Assembly: GCA_013152715.1 (NCBI GenBank)
Contig: JAADFU010000012.1
Coordinates: 1-36,114 of the forward strand
Source of the DNA: Calditrichota bacterium
GTDB lineage: Bacteria > Zhuqueibacterota > Zhuqueibacteria > Thermofontimicrobiales > Thermofontimicrobiaceae
Length of the DNA stretch: 36,114 bases
Direction: 5' to 3'
This document shows positions 1 through 8,255 of this stretch, in pieces (positions within the stretch are counted from its first letter, which is position 1; the number at the start of each line of letters is the position of its first letter). The translations under genes were made by a program, and so were the position numbers. The notes beneath the pieces were generated by a model. That model saw only the letters and a program-made list of their open reading frames with translations, made no database searches and had not been told where the DNA came from.

Positions 1-120
1 ATGTTTTGCTAATTCAATTGGAGATAATTTAGTATTTTTAATAATATCTTTCAATTAACAATGCTTTCCTTAATATTAGGCTAACATATTAGTTTATAAG
101 TCCACTAATTTGGGAATCTC

Positions 121-138
121 TTTTCTAATATTAGAAAA
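121..138. repeat. 18-bp perfect palindrome
   Basis: The sequence TTTTCTAATATTAGAAAA is its own reverse complement. It lies at the 3' end of the integrase relic and supplies that reading frame's stop codon. A further TAATATTAG lies about 50 bases to the left. It could be an operator or simply an AT-rich chance palindrome; no flanking gene decides between these. Confidence 0.35.
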
Positions 139-302
139 TTTTAGGGGTTGCTTTGTATGAAAAGAACAAGTCTTTTCTTATCCAATAGACAAACGCCTGC
201 TCTGTCCGGTAACGGTAATGTTTCACACGCACGGCGGTGCGCACCTTGGTCGAGTAATTCAGGTTGGGTGCGAGAAGATTTTGTGGGAGTCGTGTGTGCC
301 AT
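131..302 (-). pseudogene. Tyrosine recombinase (phage/integron integrase) N-terminal remnant, frameshifted
   Basis: Read on the minus strand from the ATG at 302, the frame begins MAHTTPTKSSRTQPELLDQ. Dropping one G of the GG at 244-245 continues it as VRTAVRVKHYRYRTEQAFVY, then WIRKDLFFSYKATP, and a stop at 131-133. This matches the SAM-like DNA-binding N-terminus of integron and phage integrases (pattern: L-D-x-V-R ... KHYS-x-RTE-x-AYV-x-WI-R). The catalytic domain (R...HxxR...Y) is absent; the DNA to the left edge shows no continuation. One base insertion plus truncation marks it as a relic of a mobile element. A possible ribosome binding site (AGGA) precedes the ATG by 8 bases. A sequencing error could explain the frameshift but not the missing body. 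Confidence 0.72.
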
Positions 303-328
303 TTGTGATCCTGAAGTTAAGGTAACAT

Positions 329-357
329 ATTATATCGAAAAAATTTCAGAATGTCAA
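329..357 (-). promoter_or_regulatory. Consensus sigma-70 promoter of the integrase remnant
   Basis: On the minus strand TTGACA (357-352) and TATAAT (334-329) are separated by exactly 17 bases, a perfect match to the vegetative consensus. Transcription would start near 322, about 20 bases before the ATG at 302. It would make a short transcript through the dead integrase toward the left edge. Confidence 0.75.
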
Positions 358-406
358 GCGAAAAATAACAAAAAACGAAAAATTTTGCTACCCACGTTAT
401 TTATTG

Positions 407-2986
407 CTACTTCACCAGCAACATCTTAATCACCTCTTTCCCCGCCTCGGTCTGAATAGTGCAGAAATAAAGTCCCCCGGATAATTGACTGGCGTTAAAA
501 TCAATGGCGTGAGTGCCGGCGGCCATTTTTTCATTGGCGAGTACTGCGACTTCTTTTCCGAGTACGTCATAGACAGTAATTTTCACTTGGTCGGCGCCGG
601 GCAGAGTGAAGCGAATTTTAGTGCTCGGATTGAATGGATTGGGATAATTTTGAATGACTCGAAAATGTTCGGGTGTCCTCGGTTGCGCTCTCTCGACCGC
701 GGTGTAGGGGATTCCCGGCAATTCAGTTCCTGCCGGGCGTTTTTTGCCTGCCTTGTCGGTTAGATACAGATTCACCCAGTCGGGTCTTTCCGGCGTCTGA
801 TCATTGTTGACCATCTCTGCCCAGTCATCGTCGGTGAGTCTGTTGAAGTTTTCCGTTATTTTCTCGTAGTAGCTCATCACAGGCCCCACGAAACAGGTGG
901 GACGAAAATCGTTGGACGGACTGTCTGCCAGAAAAACGCCCATGTTCACTTGTCCCACGCCAACGTGCAAAATTCTGCCCACGATATTGCCAAATTCGTC
1001 TGTGGGCTGCGTGTGCACATCGGCGACGAGGTAGTCTATTTTTGCGCCTTTTTCCCAGCCGTAAAACAGATCAGCGTACCAGCCGGAAAACGGCGGGGCG
1101 CCGCTGCCGCTTTCTTTGAACAACATGCGTTGCAAAAATTCGATTTCCTCGTCAGTGAAGTTTTCGCGATTGATCTCTTTGCGCACGATTTCTTTGAGTT
1201 TTCCCATGATGCCGGCGAATCTTTGCCAGTGGAAAATCACAGAGTCGCACAGGGGATTATTTTGGGGAAGAATTCTCTGAAAAATATCGCCCGCATTCTC
1301 GGCCAGAAATTTCATTTCAGTGAAGAAACTAAGGTTCGGTTCCACGAAGGAATGGGGATAAGAACAGACGGTGCCGCCGGTGTAAGATTGTTTGGCGTAA
1401 AGCAAATTATCGTGCCGCAGTTGGCTCCAGGAGGCTAATTGCGAATTGAGTTTTTGCTGGTGCCAGGCGGCGGTTTTTGTGAAAATCGGGAAATAGCCCG
1501 TCCTTTTTGCTGGATTCAGAGAACGGAGGGCATTGAGCCACAGATTGTAAACCGATTTTTGCCAGAAAGAATCATCGTAGGCATCAGTCAGATAACGCAG
1601 TGCAGCCAATTGGGAGGCGTATTTGTATTTTGTGATCTCTTCGGACAAAAGATACAGCGCGTCGTCATTGCCCAGCACAAACATCGCATCGAGCGGATCG
1701 GGCATGGGACGCCAGATTTTCCGCCCGTTGAAAATAATGCGGTCGTACACGATTTGAGAAAAAATGTAAGAATCGAGCACAAACCGTTGCCCCATTAATT
1801 TGAACGATACTGGCAGCGTGTCCGGCTCGCTGGCGAAAGGATCCATGATGAAAAAATTTGACAAGATTCGCTGGGAAGAATTCACGGAAGAGGACAGCGC
1901 TTGCTGGAATTGACGGAAATTGGAATCATCGAGCAGGTCCGAGGCGTGGTGAATTCCCGCGGAGTCCGCGGCAACGACGAACTCCGTTGGCGTCAAATTG
2001 TCGCTTTCGCCCACGAGCGCATCGATGATTTGATTGTTTTGGTCGAGCAAATTTCTCACGCCAGCCAGATCGAGCAATTCATTCACTAGGAAAGCGTCGA
2101 TTGTCATTCGTTTCAGATCGGATTCTGTCCAGGGCTGTTCGCTGAAACTCGGCGGAGGCGTGAGCAGAAAATCGATTCTGCCCAGCCACATCATGGTGCG
2201 AAAATAATTTTCCAGAGTTCTTTCGGTGAGCGTGATCGGGTCAAAAAATAGTTGGTTGTAATGACCGCGCGGCTTGAATTGACTGAAATCAATTTCCCTC
2301 ACATGCTCGCTGAACAGCGCCATGTTTGTCATTTGCTCACTAAAAATCGCATTCCAGACTTGCTGCACTTTTTCCTGATTTGTGTACTGCGGCAACTGCA
2401 AAGAATTTTGCGACAAAGAATAGGCAATAGTCACGTACAGATCTACATCTTCAAGCGATAGGCTCAATTGACTTTCGTTTTGATATTGACTGAGCAGTTG
2501 CGGGAATGTTTGATACAACGATTCCAGAAAATGGCTCAACTGCTGTTCTAAAAATGCAATTTCTAAATCCATTAAAATCAAATCATAAGAATTGTGAACC
2601 GCTTGCAAAATGGCATCGGTAGAGACAAAGACCGGCAGATCGAGTCCGTAAATCTTGTGAAATGCCTCGCCAAAGCAGGAATAGGAGAGCCGCTCCGTAG
2701 CGAAGAAATGATTTTGGCCAAGTAAATCCAATTCATCGGTTGTCAGTTCCAATTTTTCAATGACAGAATCCAGATAGCTGTAATCGCTGATGGAAAGCGA
2801 CTGATTGTTTCCTTTGAAATAAGTTTGCTGCAGCGGATAGAGAGTCTGAATATCGCCTGTCTCCATGTTTTGATGCTCCTGCAAAAATTTCGAGTACGCA
2901 GCGACATCAAAGTTGGCTTGGCTGTAGCCGGCGATGGTGAATGTTGCCAGCAGTAAAACGACGAGGAAATGAATTTTGGCTCTCAT
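407..2986 (-). CDS. DUF3160 secreted protein with T9SS type-A sorting domain
   Basis: The 859-residue product starts with a Sec signal peptide (about residues 1-22, hydrophobic core FLVVLLLATFTIAG, likely cleaved after YSQ). Its body, about residues 25-760, resembles the DUF3160 family: large, mostly helical extracellular proteins of unknown function. The last ~85 residues are a classic FCB-group C-terminal sorting domain: NYPNPFNPSTKIRF, then VYDVLGKEVAVL and a terminal GGLYF...KMLLVK strand. This implies outer-membrane export through the type IX system and attachment to or release from the surface. A strong GGAG sits 8 bases before the ATG and fixes the start. It is transcribed away from the PDZ gene's terminator as a single gene. 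No enzymatic motif could be recognised. Several long antisense frames are shadows. Confidence 0.9.
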   Translation of the reverse strand: MRAKIHFLVVLLLATFTIAGYSQANFDVAAYSKFLQEHQNMETGDIQTLYPLQQTYFKGNNQSLSISDYSYLDSVIEKLELTTDELDLLGQNHFFATERLSYSCFGEAFHKIYGLDLPVFVSTDAILQAVHNSYDLILMDLEIAFLEQQLSHFLESLYQTFPQLLSQYQNESQLSLSLEDVDLYVTIAYSLSQNSLQLPQYTNQEKVQQVWNAIFSEQMTNMALFSEHVREIDFSQFKPRGHYNQLFFDPITLTERTLENYFRTMMWLGRIDFLLTPPPSFSEQPWTESDLKRMTIDAFLVNELLDLAGVRNLLDQNNQIIDALVGESDNLTPTEFVVAADSAGIHHASDLLDDSNFRQFQQALSSSVNSSQRILSNFFIMDPFASEPDTLPVSFKLMGQRFVLDSYIFSQIVYDRIIFNGRKIWRPMPDPLDAMFVLGNDDALYLLSEEITKYKYASQLAALRYLTDAYDDSFWQKSVYNLWLNALRSLNPAKRTGYFPIFTKTAAWHQQKLNSQLASWSQLRHDNLLYAKQSYTGGTVCSYPHSFVEPNLSFFTEMKFLAENAGDIFQRILPQNNPLCDSVIFHWQRFAGIMGKLKEIVRKEINRENFTDEEIEFLQRMLFKESGSGAPPFSGWYADLFYGWEKGAKIDYLVADVHTQPTDEFGNIVGRILHVGVGQVNMGVFLADSPSNDFRPTCFVGPVMSYYEKITENFNRLTDDDWAEMVNNDQTPERPDWVNLYLTDKAGKKRPAGTELPGIPYTAVERAQPRTPEHFRVIQNYPNPFNPSTKIRFTLPGADQVKITVYDVLGKEVAVLANEKMAAGTHAIDFNASQLSGGLYFCTIQTEAGKEVIKMLLVK

Positions 2987-3091
2987 GGTAATTTCTCCGG
3001 TTATGTTTTATCAACTATCGCGGAAAAAAGGCAGTAGCGTTGTGAAGAAAAATGTCTCAATTTTTTGCTTGATTCAGCAACTTTCATTTTG

Positions 3092-3120
3092 AAAATACTA
3101 AAAAATGAGACCGAAGTCAA
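3092..3120 (-). promoter_or_regulatory. Possible promoter for the DUF3160 gene
   Basis: On the minus strand TTGACT (3120-3115) and TATTTT (3097-3092) are 17 bases apart. The -35 matches 5 of 6 consensus bases, the -10 only 4 of 6. It would give a leader of about 100 bases. The preceding gene ends in a terminator, so a promoter is expected in this gap, which is the main support. Confidence 0.35.
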
Positions 3121-3168
3121 TGAAAATTTTAAATTTTTTGCGGAGCGATAGGGGAGAATTGTGTAAAT

Positions 3169-3209
3169 AAAAAAACCGCAGTCGCTGGGGCCAGTCCAGA
3201 CAACTGCGG
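3169..3209 (-). terminator. Rho-independent terminator of the PDZ gene
   Basis: On the minus strand, 26 bases after the stop codon of the PDZ gene, a hairpin with arms CCGCAGT and ACTGCGG (3203-3209 with 3176-3182) is followed by a run of seven T (3175-3169). It separates the PDZ gene from the DUF3160 gene downstream. Confidence 0.85.
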
Positions 3210-3234
3210 CTCGATTAACTCAGAGAGCACAATG

Positions 3235-4137
3235 TCAAATTACATTATCAAAATTTTTGATGATTTTCTTTTTTTCGATGCGAATATTTTTGTCCGGTCT
3301 GTACCAGCGGAGCATTTTTTCGTTCATATCCATCAGTTTGTTCGGGCTGAACATCATGACGCCGTGTTTGCCTTCGCCGGGCATGATGAGAAAATTTTCT
3401 TCATTTTCAGTTTCTTCCAATTTCGCAGTCAATTTCTCATTTTTTCCGTGACGCACCACTTCCACAGTCACTTCTTCATCGGGTTCTGCTTCCCCAATAA
3501 TTTCCCGGACATCATCGGCGTCGTCAACTTTCTCGTCGTTAACGCGAACAATAACGTCGCCGGCTTTCACGTTTGCTTTTTCCGCCGGGCTGTCTTCTTC
3601 CACATCAATCACCAAAGCGCCTTTCTTGACGTTGAAATAAGAGGCGAGGTCTTCGTTCAAATCCGCGAGATGTACGCCAAGTCTGGCTTTTGTCGCAATT
3701 TTTATTGCCATTTTCTGCGGCTTGAAAGAGAAATCGAAGTTTTTCGCCTCTTTCAATTGGCCTATTTTCACTTCCAGCGTTTTCTTTTTCCCATCGCGTA
3801 AAATCAGGATTTTTGCTTTTTCCCCGGGCTTGATTTTCCGAATGGCGCGGGTTAGCGTGTTGGGACGGCGGATTTTGATGTCGTTCACTTTGAGGATGAC
3901 GTCGTCTTCTGTCAGTCCGTATTCATCCGCCGGACTGTCCAGTTCCACTTCCGCAATGAGCACGCCGTAGTCCGTGCCGAGGTCGGATTTCATCTTTTTA
4001 GACAATGGCTCAACTACCACGCCCAAAAATCCGCGCTCCGTTTTGCTTTCAGATTTGGAAATCGCGGAATCCACAGAAATGAGAAAAGCAATGAAGACAA
4101 TGGAAATGACGGAAATGATGATCCATTTTTGTTTCAT
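3235..4137 (-). CDS. Membrane-anchored tandem-PDZ protein (no protease domain)
   Basis: The 300-residue product has an N-terminal hydrophobic segment (about residues 5-24, WIIISVISIVFIAFLIS) that is either a signal anchor or an uncleaved signal peptide, placing the rest in the periplasm. Two PDZ domains follow: the first about residues 37-130 (GFLGVVVEPL ... SPADEYGLTEDDVILKVND), the second about 150-243 (RLGVHLADL ... SPAEKANVKAGDVIVRVND). The spacing is like the PDZ pair of DegP/HtrA proteases, but there is no Ser-His-Asp protease domain, so it probably binds exposed C-termini or acts as an adaptor. The last 55 residues are basic and unassigned. GGAGGT 6 bases before the ATG fixes the start. 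It is monocistronic, with its own terminator. Confidence 0.9.
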   Translation of the reverse strand: MKQKWIIISVISIVFIAFLISVDSAISKSESKTERGFLGVVVEPLSKKMKSDLGTDYGVLIAEVELDSPADEYGLTEDDVILKVNDIKIRRPNTLTRAIRKIKPGEKAKILILRDGKKKTLEVKIGQLKEAKNFDFSFKPQKMAIKIATKARLGVHLADLNEDLASYFNVKKGALVIDVEEDSPAEKANVKAGDVIVRVNDEKVDDADDVREIIGEAEPDEEVTVEVVRHGKNEKLTAKLEETENEENFLIMPGEGKHGVMMFSPNKLMDMNEKMLRWYRPDKNIRIEKKKIIKNFDNVI

Positions 4138-4366
4138 GACTGACCTCCGTGCTTATTTTATTTGCAAAAATTATTTTCGATGCTAATTTTATGACTGGAA
4201 AATTGTGGAAAAAGTTTTATCCCTTTTTGAAAAAAAGTGGTGCTCAATTTAGGAATTAAAGTGTAATGATGGCATTCTTGCAGTTTGGATTTTTTTAAAG
4301 GCTTGAAAATGATGAGGAAAATCCATGAATTAATTTCTAATATTTTATGTATAAATAAAAAAACGC

Positions 4367-4395
4367 TTGATTTTACAAAAAGTTTTATGTATAAT
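4367..4395 (+). promoter_or_regulatory. Promoter of the AAA/DUF4143 ATPase gene
   Basis: TTGATT (4367-4372), a 17-base spacer and TATAAT (4390-4395) precede the ATG at 4430 by about 28 bases from the expected start of transcription. A 12-base direct repeat TTTTATGTATAA occurs at 4343-4354 and 4383-4394, exactly 40 bases apart, the second copy overlapping the -10; it could be an operator pair. The same TTGATT-17-TATAAT layout occurs before the large operon at 10432. Confidence 0.8.
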
Positions 4396-4429
4396 TAAAA
4401 TAATAAAAATATTTTTGGGGTTAAAAAAC

Positions 4430-5632
4430 ATGAAAAATTACATTGACAGAAATATCTATCTGGAAAAGATTATTCCTTTCATTGATAAAAATATCGTTAA
4501 AGTGATTGTGGGGCAAAGAAGGGTCGGAAAGAGCTACTTCCTTCTGCAGATAATGGATCATTTGAGAAAGGAAAAGCAAAATCCAAATATCATTTTTATC
4601 AACAAAGAGTTGTACGAATTTGATTTTATCCGTGATTATCATGATTTAATGAAATATGTCCGGAGCAAAACTTCTGCGACTCAGCAAAATTATCTTTTTG
4701 TAGACGAAATTCAAGACATCGACCAATTTGAGAAAGCTTTGCGAAGCCTTCAGGCTGAGGGAAATTTTGATATTTTTTGCACAGGAAGCAATGCGAAAAT
4801 GTTGTCCGGCGATTTGGCAACTTTACTGAGCGGACGCTACATTGAAACTAAAATTTTCAGTCTTTCCTATCCTGAATTTTTGGAATTTCATAATTTGGAG
4901 AACAGCCAGCAGGCATTTTTTGATTACATTAAATTTGGCGGATTGCCCTATTTAATTCATTTGACATTGGAAGAGAGAGTGGTTTTTGATTATGTTAAAA
5001 ATGTTTATGATACAATCGTCCTGAAAGATGTTGTTTCGCGCTATCAGGTGAGAAATGTTGCCTTTTTAGAGAATTTAATCTTATTTTTAGCTGATAATAT
5101 TGGGAATCTTTTATCGGCAAAAAAGATAAGCGATTTTTTGAAATCTCAACGTATTCAGATGTCACCGAATCTTATCTTAAGTTATTGCAATTACATGGCT
5201 TCTGCATTTTTTATTTTCAAGGTAAAGCGGTCGGATATCTCTGGTAAAAAAATATTCGATGTCGGAGAAAAATATTATTTTGAAGACGTGGGGATGAGAC
5301 ATGCTTTAATCGGCTTTCGTCAAAAAGATATAAACCAGATTTTAGAAAATGTCGTTTTTACTCATTTGTTGATTTGTGGCTATTCCGTTACGGTCGGCAA
5401 AACCGATGGGAAGGAAATAGATTTTATTTGTCAAAAAAATGGTGAGAAATTGTATGTTCAGGTTGCTTATTTAATTCCGGATCAAAAAGTCCGGGAAAGA
5501 GAGTTTGGCAATTTATTAGCTGTAAAAGACAATTTTCCCAAATTAGTCGTTTCCATGGATGAAATGGCGGGCGGACAGTACGAAGGAATTTCGCATCTCC
5601 ACGTACGCGATTTTTTGAGCAAATACTGGTGA
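4430..5632 (+). CDS. AAA-family ATPase with DUF4143 C-terminal region
   Basis: The start is taken at ATG 4430 (400 residues), because the in-frame TTG at 4367 lies inside the promoter. Walker A is GQRRVGKS (residues 28-35), Walker B YLFVDE (about 88-93), and a sensor-like FCTGSNAKML follows near 118. The C-terminal half matches the DUF4143 ATPases and carries GKTDGKEIDFIC...YVQVAY, which resembles the PD-(D/E)XK-like nuclease fold found in this family (E/D then Q-V-x-Y). Members are widespread, often horizontally transferred and of unknown cellular role; suggested roles include DNA or defence-linked ATPase. No partner gene is adjacent. It has its own good promoter, and the coding DNA looks more AT-rich than its downstream neighbours, consistent with transfer. 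The ribosome binding site is weak (GGGG 9 bases upstream). Confidence 0.85.
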   Translation: MKNYIDRNIYLEKIIPFIDKNIVKVIVGQRRVGKSYFLLQIMDHLRKEKQNPNIIFINKELYEFDFIRDYHDLMKYVRSKTSATQQNYLFVDEIQDIDQFEKALRSLQAEGNFDIFCTGSNAKMLSGDLATLLSGRYIETKIFSLSYPEFLEFHNLENSQQAFFDYIKFGGLPYLIHLTLEERVVFDYVKNVYDTIVLKDVVSRYQVRNVAFLENLILFLADNIGNLLSAKKISDFLKSQRIQMSPNLILSYCNYMASAFFIFKVKRSDISGKKIFDVGEKYYFEDVGMRHALIGFRQKDINQILENVVFTHLLICGYSVTVGKTDGKEIDFICQKNGEKLYVQVAYLIPDQKVREREFGNLLAVKDNFPKLVVSMDEMAGGQYEGISHLHVRDFLSKYW

Positions 5633-5796
5633 TTCAAAAAGCGATGAAATAACAACTAACGGTATTGATTTTCAATTAAAATTCCTCAGCATTAAAAATA
5701 AAGACCGCTTATCAGGCGCTGACCAAAACGCTGCAATCGGAAATTCCTCAAAAACCATATTGCAAATCTAAACCGACAAGAAATGTCATTTCCCGT

Positions 5797-5825
5797 TTGC
5801 ATTTTTTAAAGATATTTTGTATATT
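5797..5825 (+). promoter_or_regulatory. Probable promoter for the DUF456/kinase/regulator genes
   Basis: TTGCAT (5797-5802), 17 bases, then TATATT (5820-5825), about 40 bases before the ribosome binding site of the DUF456 gene. The rest of the gap 5633-5796 shows no gene, hairpin or clear motif. Confidence 0.55.
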
Positions 5826-5872
5826 CAGCTTCACTCGCTTCATGATTAATAAAATTAGAAGGGATTGTTTTT

Positions 5873-6358
5873 ATGGTACTTACGATTATAGCAATTATTG
5901 CGGGGATTCTCATGATCGTAGGACTCATTGGTTGTGTCGTACCCGGAATGCCGGGGCCGCCACTGAGTTTTATTGGTTTGCTCATTTTAGCGATTGCTCA
6001 ACATTTTACGCCGCCGCTGACGTCGCAGCTCGTGCTCATCATGGCTGTGCTCATGGTTGTCGTGACAATTTTGGACTACATCATCCCTGTCGCCGGTGCG
6101 AAAAAATATGGCGCTTCCAAATGGGGAATATGGGGCTCCATTCTCGGAATGATATTGGGGCTGCTGTTTTTCCCGCCGTTAGGGATAATCATTGGCGCAT
6201 TTTTGGGCGCTGTCGTGGTTGAAATGCTGATTGGCAAAAGCGGAAAAGAGGCGTTGCGGGCCGGCTGGGGCACATTTCTGGGAACACTTTTGGGCACGAT
6301 TTTGAAATTGACGGTTTCCTTTACTATGACATATTATTATTTGAAGGCTTTGATTTAA
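5873..6358 (+). CDS. DUF456 family membrane protein
   Basis: A 161-residue, very hydrophobic protein with about four to five membrane segments. It shows the DUF456 features: an N-terminal helix followed by CVVPGMPGPPLSFIGLLIL, a central YGASKWGIWGSILGMILGL with glycine-zipper spacing, and a C-terminal GTFLGTLLG repeat. It acts in the inner membrane; the family has no established function. The AGAAGGGA ribosome binding site lies 7 bases before the ATG at 5873. It ends one base before the GTG of the histidine kinase, so the three genes to 9606 are probably one transcript. Overlapping long frames on both strands are shadows. Confidence 0.88.
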   Translation: MVLTIIAIIAGILMIVGLIGCVVPGMPGPPLSFIGLLILAIAQHFTPPLTSQLVLIMAVLMVVVTILDYIIPVAGAKKYGASKWGIWGSILGMILGLLFFPPLGIIIGAFLGAVVVEMLIGKSGKEALRAGWGTFLGTLLGTILKLTVSFTMTYYYLKALI

Positions 6359-6359
6359 T

Positions 6360-8255
6360 GTGAAGGAGCTACTGACAAAAATGATCGCACAATTTTTGCG
6401 TGATCATCGCGACACAATTTTGTCGCGATGGGAAGAAAAAATTTCGGTGCCTGAAGATAAAAAACTAAGGGGCGCTAGCGGAAAAAATTTGTTTGATTTT
6501 TTTGTGACAATCAATTTGGGCAATGGTGCAAAACTCGAGAAAGAAATCGATGAATTTATCGCTCACGATGGTATTCGTGATTCGCACGGCGTAGACGTGC
6601 TTCTGAATAATCTGGTTTTCATGAAACGCACAATATGCGACACGGCGCTGCAAGAACTCGACACCGGGGATCAGGCGCTGCGGGCGCTGGTTCTTTTTTC
6701 GGAAAAGTTTGAACGCGCTTTGCTTGTCGCTCTGAAACGATACCACAACGCGCAAATGGAAATCATTTCCAGCCAGAAAAAATTATTTGAGAAAGCCAAT
6801 GATTTGTTGCGCAGCGCAGTCAATTTCTCGAATATCGGGCTATTTATTTTAGATCGGAACTTGCGCATCATTTACTGGGGCAGCGGATTGGAAAGAATGT
6901 ACCGCATCCGAGAAAATGAGGTATTGAACAAACCAATCAGCGAGCAGTTTCCTGCGCTGAAAGATGAGGGGGTTTTTGAAAAATTTGAGCGGACGCTGCG
7001 CACGGGCGAGTCATTTGAGATGTCAGCCGTGGCGCACCAGTCGCTGCGCCGAGGTAAGCGCATTATTGATTTCAAAATTTCACCACTGCGAGAAGAAAAC
7101 GGAGACATCATCGGCGTCAACGTGCTGCTGAATGATGTCACTGAACGGCAAAGGAGCGAGGCGTCGCTGAAGGAATATCAACAGTTTTTGTCCAATATTT
7201 TTGACGATGCGGCGGAAGCGATTTTTGTGTTGGACGAAAATGACTGTGTCAAGTTGTGGAACAAACAGGCAGAAAAAATGTACGGCTACAGCGCCGAGGA
7301 GATGATTGGTAAGCACATTTCCTTGATTGTCCCCAATGATGAAAAATCCCGACGCGAAATTGAGTTGATCAATAAAATCGTCAAAGAAAAAGGCTTTGTG
7401 AAAGACTGGGAGACGGAGCGGATCACGCATGATGGCAGGAAATTATTGCTGCGCATCACTCGCACGGCAATTCGGGATGAAAATGACAACTATCGCGGCA
7501 GTTCGGTGATCGCGCATGACATCTCAGAACAGCGCCGTTTGGAGCAACAACTCATCCATTCGGAAAAATTATCTGCCGTGGGACAATTAGCCGCGGGAAT
7601 CGCCCATGAAGTCGGTTCACCGCTGACGGCAATTTCGTCTTTGGCGCAATTGCTCTACGAGCGCGATGACGACGAGTGGAACAAAGATAAATTAAAGATT
7701 ATCCGCGAACAAATTGACCGCATCGCGCGCATTGTCCGGGAATTAGTGAATTTTTCCAAACCAATTTCCACGGATGTCAAAGACATTTCAGTCAATCAAG
7801 TCATCGAAGAAGCGATACAAATTGTTCGCTACGATAGAAGATTGAAACATCTCACAATAAATCTGGATTTGTTTCCGGGCTTGCCCATGATCAGAGCCTC
7901 TTTTGATCAGTTACTGCAAGTGCTGATCAATATTTTGCTGAATGCCGGAGACGCACTTGAAGGACGACCCGACGGCGAAATTTCAATTTCCACGCAGCTT
8001 GTCGGTGAAAAAATAATCATCAGAATTATTGACAACGGCGCCGGCATTGCGGGAAAATATCTCGACCATATTTTCGAGCCCTTTTTTACAACAAAAGGGC
8101 CGGGAAAAGGAACTGGCCTGGGGTTATGGGTCTGCTACAACATTGTCAAGGGCTTTTCCGGAGAAATTGTTGCGGAAAGCGAGGAAAATCAGGGAACCGC
8201 GTTCCACATTATTTTGCCCGTTTTGAAAGATTTGGATGAAATCAAAGATGAATGA
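6360..8255 (+). CDS. Soluble PAS-domain sensor histidine kinase
   Basis: A 631-residue kinase without membrane segments, so a cytoplasmic sensor. Residues ~1-145 form a helical region of unclear family (it recalls RsbRD-like input domains). Two PAS domains follow (about 150-275 and 280-395, ending ...VTERQ and ...ISEQRRLEQQ). The HisKA H-box AAGIAHEVGSPLTAIS has the phospho-acceptor at H416. The ATPase has N-box NILLNAGDAL (~524), DNGAGI (~558), FEPFFTTK and GTGLGL. It should autophosphorylate and pass phosphate to the regulator that overlaps its 3' end. The GTG start at 6360 is used; the ATG at 6381 (residue 8), with AAGGAG 12 bases ahead, is an equally possible start. The ligand of the PAS domains cannot be read from sequence. 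Confidence 0.93.
   Translation: MKELLTKMIAQFLRDHRDTILSRWEEKISVPEDKKLRGASGKNLFDFFVTINLGNGAKLEKEIDEFIAHDGIRDSHGVDVLLNNLVFMKRTICDTALQELDTGDQALRALVLFSEKFERALLVALKRYHNAQMEIISSQKKLFEKANDLLRSAVNFSNIGLFILDRNLRIIYWGSGLERMYRIRENEVLNKPISEQFPALKDEGVFEKFERTLRTGESFEMSAVAHQSLRRGKRIIDFKISPLREENGDIIGVNVLLNDVTERQRSEASLKEYQQFLSNIFDDAAEAIFVLDENDCVKLWNKQAEKMYGYSAEEMIGKHISLIVPNDEKSRREIELINKIVKEKGFVKDWETERITHDGRKLLLRITRTAIRDENDNYRGSSVIAHDISEQRRLEQQLIHSEKLSAVGQLAAGIAHEVGSPLTAISSLAQLLYERDDDEWNKDKLKIIREQIDRIARIVRELVNFSKPISTDVKDISVNQVIEEAIQIVRYDRRLKHLTINLDLFPGLPMIRASFDQLLQVLINILLNAGDALEGRPDGEISISTQLVGEKIIIRIIDNGAGIAGKYLDHIFEPFFTTKGPGKGTGLGLWVCYNIVKGFSGEIVAESEENQGTAFHIILPVLKDLDEIKDE

Noticed and set aside
1-54. Minus-strand frame open to the left edge reading LKDIIKNTKLSPIELAKH from a TTG
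   Set aside because: Only 18 codons, an uncommon start codon and no recognisable family; it could be a gene start but cannot be supported.
148-429. Plus-strand frame of 93 codons at the left edge
   Set aside because: It is antisense to the integrase remnant, whose minus-strand reading matches a known domain; no ribosome binding site.
950-1798. Two long plus-strand frames (162 and 119 codons) inside the DUF3160 gene
   Set aside because: Antisense shadows of a well-supported gene with signal peptide and sorting domain.
3232-3801. 189-codon plus-strand frame over the PDZ gene
   Set aside because: Phe/His-rich antisense shadow of two clear PDZ domains.
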